Positions 1-7,217 of a stretch of DNA of 64,000 nt are shown piece by piece. The DNA comes from Streptomyces himalayensis subsp. himalayensis (GTDB taxonomy: Bacteria > Actinomycetota > Actinomycetes > Streptomycetales > Streptomycetaceae), in contig NZ_JACEHE010000020.1 of NCBI RefSeq assembly GCF_013778455.1, positions 89,708 through 153,707 of the forward strand. Direction: 5' to 3'. A program made the translations under genes and the position numbers. The first letter of the stretch is position 1. The number at the start of each line of letters is the position of its first letter. The notes beneath the pieces are model-generated. The model did not search any database. It saw only the letters and a program-made list of their open reading frames with translations, and had not been told where the DNA came from.

Positions 1-2
1 AG

Positions 3-1250
3 AAGCCGGCTGCCCTCGATGTCCGGGGGCACCAGCGCCCCACCGCCCCCCACCACCGGCAACACCGACCCTGGCACTTCAAAACCGTGGTCGCGGTCGT
101 CTTCGTGGTCATGGCCGCCAGCAGCGCACCGTCTCCGCTGTATGGGCTCTACCAGCAGCAATGGCACTTCGGCACAACCACTTCGACGGTCATCTACGCC
201 TGCTACGCGCTCGGCGCGATCCTGACTCTTCTGGTCGCCGGAGGACTGGCCGAGCACCTGGGCACCCAACGGACGATCGTGGTGGCGCTTGCCACCATCG
301 TCGTCAGCTTCCTGACGTTCCTGCTTGCCACGGGGGCCTGGGCACTGTGTCTGGCCCGCCTGATACAGGGCGTCGGCGTCGGGTTGCTCACCAGCAGCGC
401 GGGCTCAGCACTGGCGGATCTCCACCGGGACCACAGTCACCGGGCCGCAGCGGCGGCCAACAGCGCGGCGACCTCGACAGGCATCGCGCTGGGCGCGGTG
501 TTCTCCGGCCTCGCTATTCAGTTCGCTCCTGCACCACTGGTCACGCCGTTCGTCGTGCTGACCGTCCTGTCCGTCGGCGGAATCGTCCTGGTGCGGGCGA
601 TTCCCCCCTGGCAGATCGTGCCGGAACGGCTCGGGCCCTGGCGCCCCCGGATGCTGCGGCTGGGTGCGGAGCCACGCGGGATCCTGCTCAGGGTGGCCCC
701 CATCGTGACGGCCAGCTGGGCGGTCGTCGGCTTGTACCTTGCGCTGGGGGTCGACCTCGTCGCCGGCCTGCTGCACACCACGGACAGGGCGCTGGCCTCG
801 CTGGTCATCCTTGTGGTGCAGGGCTGTGGCGGCATCGCTCCGATGCTGCTGCGGAGACTTGGCGACCGGGCAGCGTCGGTGACCGGGTGCGCGCTGCTCG
901 TAGCCGGGGTCGGAGTGTCCGTGATCGGGTACGACACTGCTCACGCCCTGCTGTTCTTCTCCGGCGCGGCGATCACCGGCGCGGGCTTCGGCCTGTGCTT
1001 CATGGGGTCCACGAGCACAGTGACGGCGGCTGTGATCGCCGGGGGGCACCCCCAGCTCCTGCCAGGGTTCTTCGCCTTGGCGTACCTGGCGGTGAGTGTG
1101 CCGGTGGTCGCCCTGGGCGCCGCTGCTTCCCGGTTCGGCGTCGCGGCTGCCTTCTCGTGGTTCGGGCTGCTCGTGGCACTGCTCGCCGTGGTGGCAGGAG
1201 CCATTGCTGTCGGTCCCCGGGCAAACCATGCCCTTTGCGGCCACCGATAG
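3..1250 (+). CDS. MFS transporter, 5' end at or beyond the window edge
   Basis: Major facilitator superfamily exporter of the inner membrane, substrate unknown. The frame is open to the left edge of the window. The first possible start inside it is the GTG at 87, which would begin in the middle of transmembrane helix 1 and has no ribosome site, so the true start probably lies upstream. About a dozen hydrophobic segments are visible. A motif-A-like loop (AEHLGTQR) follows helix 2 and an RLIQGVGVG motif sits in helix 4, as is usual for drug-type MFS proteins. The next gene is an SDR in the same direction about 100 bases downstream, so co-transcription is possible. Confidence 0.85.
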   Translation, partial: KPAALDVRGHQRPTAPHHRQHRPWHFKTVVAVVFVVMAASSAPSPLYGLYQQQWHFGTTTSTVIYACYALGAILTLLVAGGLAEHLGTQRTIVVALATIVVSFLTFLLATGAWALCLARLIQGVGVGLLTSSAGSALADLHRDHSHRAAAAANSAATSTGIALGAVFSGLAIQFAPAPLVTPFVVLTVLSVGGIVLVRAIPPWQIVPERLGPWRPRMLRLGAEPRGILLRVAPIVTASWAVVGLYLALGVDLVAGLLHTTDRALASLVILVVQGCGGIAPMLLRRLGDRAASVTGCALLVAGVGVSVIGYDTAHALLFFSGAAITGAGFGLCFMGSTSTVTAAVIAGGHPQLLPGFFALAYLAVSVPVVALGAAASRFGVAAAFSWFGLLVALLAVVAGAIAVGPRANHALCGHR

Positions 1251-1355
1251 AGCAGCGAGTGCTGATCTATCGCAGTGCTTATAAAGCAGCGAATACAAGT
1301 ATGCGCTGCATCTGACCTGATTTTCTCTAAAATCAAACGAATGGAAGGTAGTGGC

Positions 1356-2204
1356 ATGGCCACTTGGTTCATCACTGGTGCGTCCCGCGGTTTCGGCCTG
1401 GAGATCGCACGCCAGGCACTGGAGCGGGGCGACAAGGTCGTGGCGACGGCCCGCAAGCCCCGGGACGTCGAGGATGCGCTCTCCCAGTACGGGGACAGGC
1501 TGCTCGCTGTCGCCCTGGACGTCACCGACGAGGCGCAGGCCCGTGAAGCTGTCGAGAGAGCCGTGGAGAAGTTCGGAAGGATCGACATCCTGGTCAACAA
1601 CGCGGGACGCGGCGTGCTGGGCGCGGTGGAGGAAACCTCCGACGCCGAGTTCCGCTCGGTCTACGACACCAACGTCTTCGGTCTGGCCAACGTCACCCGC
1701 TCCGTACTGCCGGTCATGCGGCGGCAGAGGTCGGGCCGTATTCTCAACCTGAGTTCCATCGGGGGCTTCCGCAGTGTGCCGGGCTTCGGCGTCTACTGCT
1801 CCACCAAGTTCGCCGTGGAGGGCCTCTCGGAGGCGATGCGCGACGAACTGGCACCGCTGGGGATCCAGGTCACGATCGTCGAGCCGGGATATTTCCGGAC
1901 CGACTTCCTCGACGCCACCAGCCTGCACACGGAGGGCCAGGTCATCTCCGACTACGCCGAGACCGCCGGCGCCGTGCGCCAGGCCGTCCCCGGCCTCAAT
2001 CACGCACAGCCCGGTGATCCCGTCAAGGGCGCCACGGCCATCCTCACCCTTGCCGACGCCGCCAACCCGCCGCTGCGCGCCCAGCTCGGCAGCGACTGCG
2101 CGGCGGAGATGGATCGTAAGATCGCTCAGTTCCGCGAGGAGGCAGACGCCTGGCGGGAGCTGGCCCTGTCCACCGATCACGACGACGTGCAGGGCGCCGT
2201 CTGA
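1356..2204 (+). CDS. SDR family NAD(P)-dependent oxidoreductase
   Basis: Classical short-chain dehydrogenase, 282 aa, cytoplasmic. The nucleotide site TGASRGFG is at residues 7-14, NNAG at 81-84, a serine near 134 and YxxxK at Tyr147/Lys151, so the Ser-Tyr-Lys triad is complete. The basic TARKP after strand 2 suggests NADPH. The ATG at 1356 is chosen because GGAAGG lies 7 bases before it; an in-frame ATG at 1341 would remove that site. The substrate cannot be read from the sequence. The XRE regulator starts 43 bases downstream in the same direction and is probably its partner. Confidence 0.88.
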   Translation: MATWFITGASRGFGLEIARQALERGDKVVATARKPRDVEDALSQYGDRLLAVALDVTDEAQAREAVERAVEKFGRIDILVNNAGRGVLGAVEETSDAEFRSVYDTNVFGLANVTRSVLPVMRRQRSGRILNLSSIGGFRSVPGFGVYCSTKFAVEGLSEAMRDELAPLGIQVTIVEPGYFRTDFLDATSLHTEGQVISDYAETAGAVRQAVPGLNHAQPGDPVKGATAILTLADAANPPLRAQLGSDCAAEMDRKIAQFREEADAWRELALSTDHDDVQGAV

Positions 2205-2247
2205 TCCGCCGTATGACTCGCACGGGTCGTACGAGAAGGAGGCTGCT

Positions 2248-3168
2248 GTGACAGAACTCGGTGAGTACCTGCGCGCATGCCGCGCCCGGGTCAGCGCCGA
2301 GCAGGTGGGGCTCCCCACGTCCGGGCACCGCCGGGTGCCGGGACTGCGGCGTGAGGAACTCGCCTCGCTGGCAGGCGTCAGCGTGGACTACATCGTGAGG
2401 CTGGAACAAGGCCGCGTGAAGTCCGCCTCGCCCGCCATCCTCACCGCCCTGGCCAGGGCCCTTGAGCTGCGCCCCGACGAGGAGGAGTACCTGCTGCGGT
2501 GTGCAGCCGAGGCGGGCATCTCCGGCCGGGCGAAACCGGCCACCGCAAGAAACCAGCAGGTGTCGCAGGCGACCCAGGTCCTCCTGGAGAGCATGGTGAA
2601 CGTCCCGGCACTCGTGCTCGGCCGTCGCATGGACATCCTGGCATGGAACAGCCTGAGTGCCGCGCTGTTCACCGACTACTCCAGGCTGCCGGCCAAGCGG
2701 CGCAACCACATATGGCTCACCTTCCTCGACCCCGAGGTCCGTGGGCTGTACGCGAACTGGGAGCGAGTCGCCCAGGAGTGTGTGGCCTACCTCCGCATGG
2801 ATGCCGGCCGCTACCCGAACGATCCCGAGCTCGCCCGCCTGGTGGGGGAACTGTCCTTGAAGGACCCCGACTTCCGCCGATGGTGGTCCGACCACAGGGT
2901 GCGGTCCCAGCGGCAGGGCCGCAAGGAGTTCGTCCACGCGGTCGCCGGGGAACTGAGCCTGGACTTCCAGGTGCTGGATGTGCGGGGGTCCACCGACCAG
3001 AGCCTGCTCGTATACACGGCGGAGCCGCACTCGCCAAGCGCGCAGGCCCTGACCTTCCTGGCGGGTTGGTCCGCCACCGGACTCCCTGCCCGGCCGACGG
3101 AGGCGGCAGAGTTGCCCCGGCGACCCGGGGCAGCACCTGCGGCGGGGGAATCCAAGGACGGGGCGTAG
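2248..3168 (+). CDS. XRE-family regulator with MmyB-like ligand-binding domain
   Basis: One-component transcription factor, 306 aa. Residues about 5-70 form a Cro/C1 helix-turn-helix (RVPGLRREELASLAG, then VDYIVRLEQG). The remainder matches the MmyB-like sensor domain found in many Streptomyces regulators that sit beside SDR genes; LTFLDPEVRGLY and the tyrosine-rich C-terminal part are typical. The GTG start at 2248 has AGAAGGAGG six bases upstream. The gene follows the SDR in the same direction, which suggests local control. A strong hairpin ends the unit. A second full paralogue lies at 30.4 kb. Confidence 0.87.
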   Translation: MTELGEYLRACRARVSAEQVGLPTSGHRRVPGLRREELASLAGVSVDYIVRLEQGRVKSASPAILTALARALELRPDEEEYLLRCAAEAGISGRAKPATARNQQVSQATQVLLESMVNVPALVLGRRMDILAWNSLSAALFTDYSRLPAKRRNHIWLTFLDPEVRGLYANWERVAQECVAYLRMDAGRYPNDPELARLVGELSLKDPDFRRWWSDHRVRSQRQGRKEFVHAVAGELSLDFQVLDVRGSTDQSLLVYTAEPHSPSAQALTFLAGWSATGLPARPTEAAELPRRPGAAPAAGESKDGA

Positions 3169-3215
3169 CGCATCAGCGGTGACGGCCGGGCCAGTGACGG
3201 CCGGGCCCGCAAACA

Positions 3216-3252
3216 GTTGGGGAGCAGGGTGTGCGACACCCTGCTCCCCAAC
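3216..3252. terminator. Perfect 17-bp hairpin between convergent genes
   Basis: Arms 3216-3232 and 3236-3252 are perfectly complementary with a 3-base GCG loop. There is no U-tract, as is common for Streptomyces terminators. It lies between the XRE gene and the convergent hxlR-type gene and probably serves both. Confidence 0.85.
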
Positions 3253-3359
3253 GTTCGTCTGTACGAAGTGCCCTGGTGAAAGTACATGCGCCAGCGGCCT
3301 GGGCGCCTCCGAACCGACGGAGTGAGTGCGCGCGCCTGCTGTCCACACGTATCCGGAGA

Positions 3360-3710
3360 CTACGTCGACGACAGAACCCGCCCCGCACCCCTGGGGCCCG
3401 AGCGGTGCATGCTCCACTGCGCGAGTGGCAGCAGGGCGTTCACCAGTGCCTGGCCGTCCGGGGCCAGCTGATAGCGGATCTGTACGGGCGTAGTGGGGAT
3501 GACGGTGCGCTCGATGAGGCCCGCGGCCTCGAGTTCCTTCAGACGTTGGGAGAGCAGCCGGTCGGAGATGCCGTCGATCATCGCCCGGTACTCGCCGAAG
3601 CGCCGGGCGCCCTGGGCGGCAGCCTGCAGTACCGAACCCGTCCAGCGGCGTCCGACCATTTCGAGGGTGCCCTCAAAGCTCGGGCAGGTGTCGTCATGAA
3701 TGGAGTCCAC
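3360..3710 (-). CDS. HxlR-family transcriptional regulator
   Basis: Winged-helix regulator of 116 aa, the usual size for HxlR/YodB/QorR proteins, which respond to quinones, aldehydes or electrophiles. An early cysteine (DDTCPSFEG, Cys9) matches the redox-active cysteine of the family. The recognition region ISDRLLSQRLKELEAAGLIER is intact, followed by the wing. It is transcribed away from the flavin oxidoreductase operon with a 64-base shared promoter region. Repression of that operon and of itself is the natural reading, inferred from arrangement only. Confidence 0.9.
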   Translation of the reverse strand: MDSIHDDTCPSFEGTLEMVGRRWTGSVLQAAAQGARRFGEYRAMIDGISDRLLSQRLKELEAAGLIERTVIPTTPVQIRYQLAPDGQALVNALLPLAQWSMHRSGPRGAGRVLSST

Positions 3711-3774
3711 TTACAAAAGATTAGCTCCTTACCTACCGTTTTGCCAGTGGGGCGGTCCGGCCCACTCTGGACTC
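3711..3774. promoter_or_regulatory. Divergent promoter region, putative HxlR operator
   Basis: This short AT-richer stretch separates the HxlR gene from the LLM oxidoreductase. CTTAC occurs twice, at 3710 and 3728, 18 bases apart, in the spacing expected for a dimeric winged-helix repressor. The assignment as operator is inference. Confidence 0.5.
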
Positions 3775-4674
3775 ATGACCGACTACGGACGCCAACTCTC
3801 CTTCGGCGTGAGCCTTGACCCCTCCGCCGGGACATGGGCACTGACCCGGCGCCTCGCGCGCACGGCGGAGGACTCGGGCCTGGACCACCTCGCCGTCCAG
3901 GACCACCCGTACCAGCCCGGCCACCTCGACGCCTGGACCCTGATCACGCACCTGTCGGCGGTCACCGACCGCATCTCCTTCCTCACCGGCGTCGCCGACC
4001 TGCAGCTGCGCCCGCCGGTGATGCTCGCCAAGGCCGCCGCGTCGCTGAGCGTGCTCACCGACGGACGGATCCAGCTCGGGGTCGGCGGGGGCGGCATCCC
4101 CGACGCCATCGCCTCGATGGGCGGGCCGGCGCGACGCGGCCAGGACATGGTGGCGTTCACCGAGGAGTCCCTGGGGCTCCTGCGCACGGCCCTGGCCGGA
4201 GGCGTCGTACAACTGCACAGCCCGTACCACGCCGTCGACGGTTACCGTGCCGGACCGGTGCCCCCGAAGCCCGTCGAGCTCTGGCTCGGCGCCCAGAAGC
4301 CCAGGATGCTCGCCGTCACCGGCCGGTCGGCCGACGGCTGGATCTCTCCACTGAACATCTACGTCCCGCCGCGGGAGGTGCCCTCGCGTCAGCGGATCAT
4401 CGACGAGGCGGCCACCGACGCGGGCCGCGACCCGAGCACGCTGCGGCGCGTCTACAACGTGATCGGCGTGATCGGCGACCACGGAGACGGACCCGGGCTC
4501 GTCGGCGATGTGCGGCGGTGGGTGGACACCCTTACCGAGTGGGCCGTGGAACTCGGCTTCGACACCTTCGTCTTCTGGCCCGCCACCGACCCCGAGCGGC
4601 AGTTCGCGCTCTTCGCCGGCGAGGTCGTGCCTGCGGTGCGCGGGCGCGTCGACGCCCTGCGGAGCGGGCGATGA
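3775..4674 (+). CDS. LLM class flavin-dependent oxidoreductase
   Basis: Luciferase-like monooxygenase fold (F420- or FMN-dependent), 299 aa. Visible family features are an N-terminal FGVSLDPSAG strand, LDHLAVQDHPY, the LLTGV-type strand FLTGVADLQLRPPVMLAKAAASL, the glycine-rich LGVGGGGIPD loop and ELWLGAQKPRMLAVTGR. The ATG at 3775 begins the conserved first strand; no strong ribosome site precedes it, so the message may be leaderless. It overlaps the next gene by ATGA, indicating translational coupling to a FAD oxidase. Cofactor and substrate cannot be settled from sequence alone. Confidence 0.88.
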   Translation: MTDYGRQLSFGVSLDPSAGTWALTRRLARTAEDSGLDHLAVQDHPYQPGHLDAWTLITHLSAVTDRISFLTGVADLQLRPPVMLAKAAASLSVLTDGRIQLGVGGGGIPDAIASMGGPARRGQDMVAFTEESLGLLRTALAGGVVQLHSPYHAVDGYRAGPVPPKPVELWLGAQKPRMLAVTGRSADGWISPLNIYVPPREVPSRQRIIDEAATDAGRDPSTLRRVYNVIGVIGDHGDGPGLVGDVRRWVDTLTEWAVELGFDTFVFWPATDPERQFALFAGEVVPAVRGRVDALRSGR

Positions 4675-5981
4675 ACGGCACCCTCTCCACCGTGCCGGCC
4701 GAGCTCGCGGGCAAGGTGGTCACGCCCGACGACCGCCGCTACCGGCCGCTGCGCTCCACCTACACCACCGTCGGCCGCCCGGCCGCCGTGGTCCTGCCCG
4801 AGTCCGCGGGCGACGTCGCGGCGGCGCTGCGGCTCGCGCGGGAGACGGGCCTTCGGGTGGCCGTCCGCAGCGGCGGACACGGCCTGTCCGGCAGCGGCAC
4901 CAACGATGGCGGGCTCGTCATCGACCTGAGCGCTCTGCACCGCATCGACGTCGTCGACCGCGGCTCCCGACTGGTCCGCGTCGAGGCGGGCGCCCGCTGG
5001 GCCCAGGTTGCCCAGGCGCTCGCCCCGCACGGGCTCGCCATCAGCTCGGGCGACCACGGCAACGTCGGCGTCGGCGGCCTCGCCACCGGGGGCGGCGTCG
5101 GCTGGCTCGTACGGCAATACGGGCTCACCATCGACCACGTCCGTGCCGTCGAGGTCGTCCTGCCCGACGGAACGGCCGTACGCGCCGACGCCGAGACCGA
5201 GCCCGACCTGCTGTGGGTGATGCGCGGGGCCGGCGCGGGTGCCGGGATCGCGGTGGCCTTCGAGATCGAGGCCATGGAGCTTCGTGACGTCGGCCATGCA
5301 CAGCTCGTCGCCGCAGTGGACCCGGCCGGGCAGACGCTGCGCCGCTGGGCCGATGTCATGGCGCGGGCGCCACGCGAGCTGTCGACGGCGGTGATGCTGT
5401 CCTCGCAGGGCACCACCACCACCGCGTTCATCACCGCGGTCGTGGCCTCGGACAGCCCGTCCGTCATCCGCGCCGCCGTCGAACCGCTGCTCGGCATCGG
5501 CGACGTGATGGCCCAGCAGGCCCACATCGTCCCCTACACCGAGCTGGTCCCACCGCACCATCTGCACGCCAACTCCGGCCAGATGCCCGCCAGCACGACC
5601 AACGGACTGCTCACCGACATGACCCCGCACGCCGCCCGCGCACTGCTCACCGCATCGGCTGCCCCCGACCCGGTCCTGATCCAGCTGCGTTCACTCGGCG
5701 GCGCGACCCACGACCCTGCCCCCTCGGACACGGCGTTCGCCCACCGCCACCAGAACACCCTCGTCGTCGCCTCGGCGTTCCCGCCGGACGCCCCCGCCAC
5801 ACTGGCCGCCGCTTGGCGCCCCCTCGCCCCGCACACCGACGGCGCCTACGTGAACTTCGAGAGCGCCCCCGACGAGGCGACGTTCGCCCGCGCCTACCCG
5901 GGACCGACCCGCACCCGCGTCACCGACCTGTGGAAGCGCTACGACCCCGACGGCACCCTGCGCCCCCGGCCACCGGCCTGA
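4671..5981 (+). CDS. FAD-linked (BBE-type) oxidoreductase
   Basis: Berberine-bridge/6-hydroxynicotine-oxidase-type flavoenzyme, 436 aa. The PCMH FAD domain covers roughly residues 30-210. His70 in RSGGHGLSG is the usual site of covalent flavin attachment. The second, cysteinyl attachment site of bicovalent enzymes is absent: the position before VGVGGLATGGG reads SGDHGN. The C-terminal YVNFES..RVTDLWKRYDPDGTLRPR is the BBE motif. GGAG precedes the start and the first codon overlaps the LLM stop, so the two proteins are probably made together. The pair with an azoreductase suggests oxidative processing of an aromatic or quinonoid compound. Confidence 0.9.
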   Translation: MNGTLSTVPAELAGKVVTPDDRRYRPLRSTYTTVGRPAAVVLPESAGDVAAALRLARETGLRVAVRSGGHGLSGSGTNDGGLVIDLSALHRIDVVDRGSRLVRVEAGARWAQVAQALAPHGLAISSGDHGNVGVGGLATGGGVGWLVRQYGLTIDHVRAVEVVLPDGTAVRADAETEPDLLWVMRGAGAGAGIAVAFEIEAMELRDVGHAQLVAAVDPAGQTLRRWADVMARAPRELSTAVMLSSQGTTTTAFITAVVASDSPSVIRAAVEPLLGIGDVMAQQAHIVPYTELVPPHHLHANSGQMPASTTNGLLTDMTPHAARALLTASAAPDPVLIQLRSLGGATHDPAPSDTAFAHRHQNTLVVASAFPPDAPATLAAAWRPLAPHTDGAYVNFESAPDEATFARAYPGPTRTRVTDLWKRYDPDGTLRPRPPA

Positions 5982-6072
5982 CCGCCGGCCGCCTCGACCT
6001 CACCGACCACGAGCCCGCGGCACCCGCCGCGAGCGCCCGCCCTTTCAAGTCACCCAGTACTGGAGATACTCC

Positions 6073-6723
6073 ATGGCCACGTTGCTGCACATCGACTCCT
6101 CCGTGTTCCCGGGCGGCGCTTCCGCCTCCCGCGCCGTGACGGAGATCTTCCGCAAGACCTGGGAGGAGCAGCACCCCAAGGGCACGGTGATCTACCGCGA
6201 CCTCTCCGCCAACCCGGTGCCGCACATCACCGCCCACGCCCACACCGCCGGGTTCGCCGATCCGGACGCCCACACGCCCGAGCAGGCCGCCGCCTTCGCC
6301 GACCGCCTGGAGCTGATCGAGGAGTTGGAGCGTGCGGACACGGTGCTGATCGGCGCGCCGATGTACAACTACACGATCCCCTCGACCCTCAAGGCATGGC
6401 TGGACAACGTGATCCTCTTCGGCCGCACCTCGGGCGAGAACCCCTCCGCCAAGGGCACCCCGGTCACTGTCGTCGCCAGCCGCGGCGGCTCCTACGCGCC
6501 CGGCACCCCGAAGGAGCCCTACGAGTACGTGCAGAACTACCTGACGGCGACCCTCGCCGGCATGCTCTCCCTCGACCTCGACTTCATCGTCCCGGAACTC
6601 ACCATGGCCCCGCACATCCCGGCCATGGCCGAACTGGTGCCGCTCTTCGAAACCTCCCGCGACCGCGCCTTCCAAGACGCGGCCACCAAGGCCAAGGCCC
6701 TCGCCGAACGCCTCGCCGCGTAA
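6073..6723 (+). CDS. azoR: FMN-dependent NADH-azoreductase (AzoR-like quinone reductase)
   Basis: Flavodoxin-fold NADH:quinone/azo reductase, 216 aa, close to the family's usual 200-215. Diagnostic parts are HIDSSVFPGGASAS at the N-terminus (FMN phosphate loop), APMYNYTIPSTLKAWLDN near residues 95-112, and SRGGSYAPGTPKE. GGAGA lies before the ATG. It is the third gene of the HxlR-linked operon, 91 bases after the FAD oxidase. HxlR regulators with quinone-reactive cysteines often control azoreductases, which supports the operon's assignment to quinone or electrophile stress. Confidence 0.92.
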   Translation: MATLLHIDSSVFPGGASASRAVTEIFRKTWEEQHPKGTVIYRDLSANPVPHITAHAHTAGFADPDAHTPEQAAAFADRLELIEELERADTVLIGAPMYNYTIPSTLKAWLDNVILFGRTSGENPSAKGTPVTVVASRGGSYAPGTPKEPYEYVQNYLTATLAGMLSLDLDFIVPELTMAPHIPAMAELVPLFETSRDRAFQDAATKAKALAERLAA

Positions 6724-6730
6724 ACACGAG

Positions 6731-6774
6731 AACGCCGTGTGCGTCCCTGCCACCGGGACATCGCACGGCGTTTT
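6731..6774 (+). terminator. Hairpin with T-run after azoR
   Basis: AACGCCGTG at 6731 pairs with CACGGCGTT at 6764, with a small bulge and a loop of about 20 bases, followed by TTTT. It closes the redox operon. Confidence 0.75.
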
Positions 6775-7217
6775 GACGGTCATCGCCGACGGCGGCTGCC
6801 GGAGCACAGGTCTGGTCCCGCACTGTCGCGAGACGGGCCGGGCCGAACTCCCGGCCATTTCGGCCTGCTGCACAGGTACTCGGGACGTCCGATCGGCGTC
6901 CAAACGTCCGTCCTTGACGGCTCAGCCCGGATCCACCGGCTTTTCGGGGTGGGCGTTTCGGGTTGTGCGGGCCGTGTCGGGGTTGAGTTGCGGATTCGTG
7001 ACACTCTGTCACATGATCACTACGTTTCGCTAATCCAACTGATGAGCCTCTGCTCGACGATGCCTGAGCACTCCCTGGCGACGGAGAGGAACGGCACCCC
7101 TCTCGGACCTGGTTGGGCACCTCAACGAGTCCACGACCAGCAGGTGGGTCCGATGTCGCGCTCGCCCGTCTCGGAGGACACTGAGTGCGTACCGAGTTCT
7201 GAGGCAAGTGAAAGCTG
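6775..7217. other. Intergenic region, no gene seen
   Basis: No frame here has family resemblance or a ribosome site. The AT-richer stretch around 7000-7040, with CACTCTGTCACATGATCAC, is the likely promoter area for the sensor gene that follows. Confidence 0.5.

Noticed and set aside
405..2318. Very long open frame on the minus strand opposite the MFS and SDR genes
   Set aside because: It has no family features and arises because high-GC genes leave the complementary frame free of stops. The plus-strand SDR has a complete active site.
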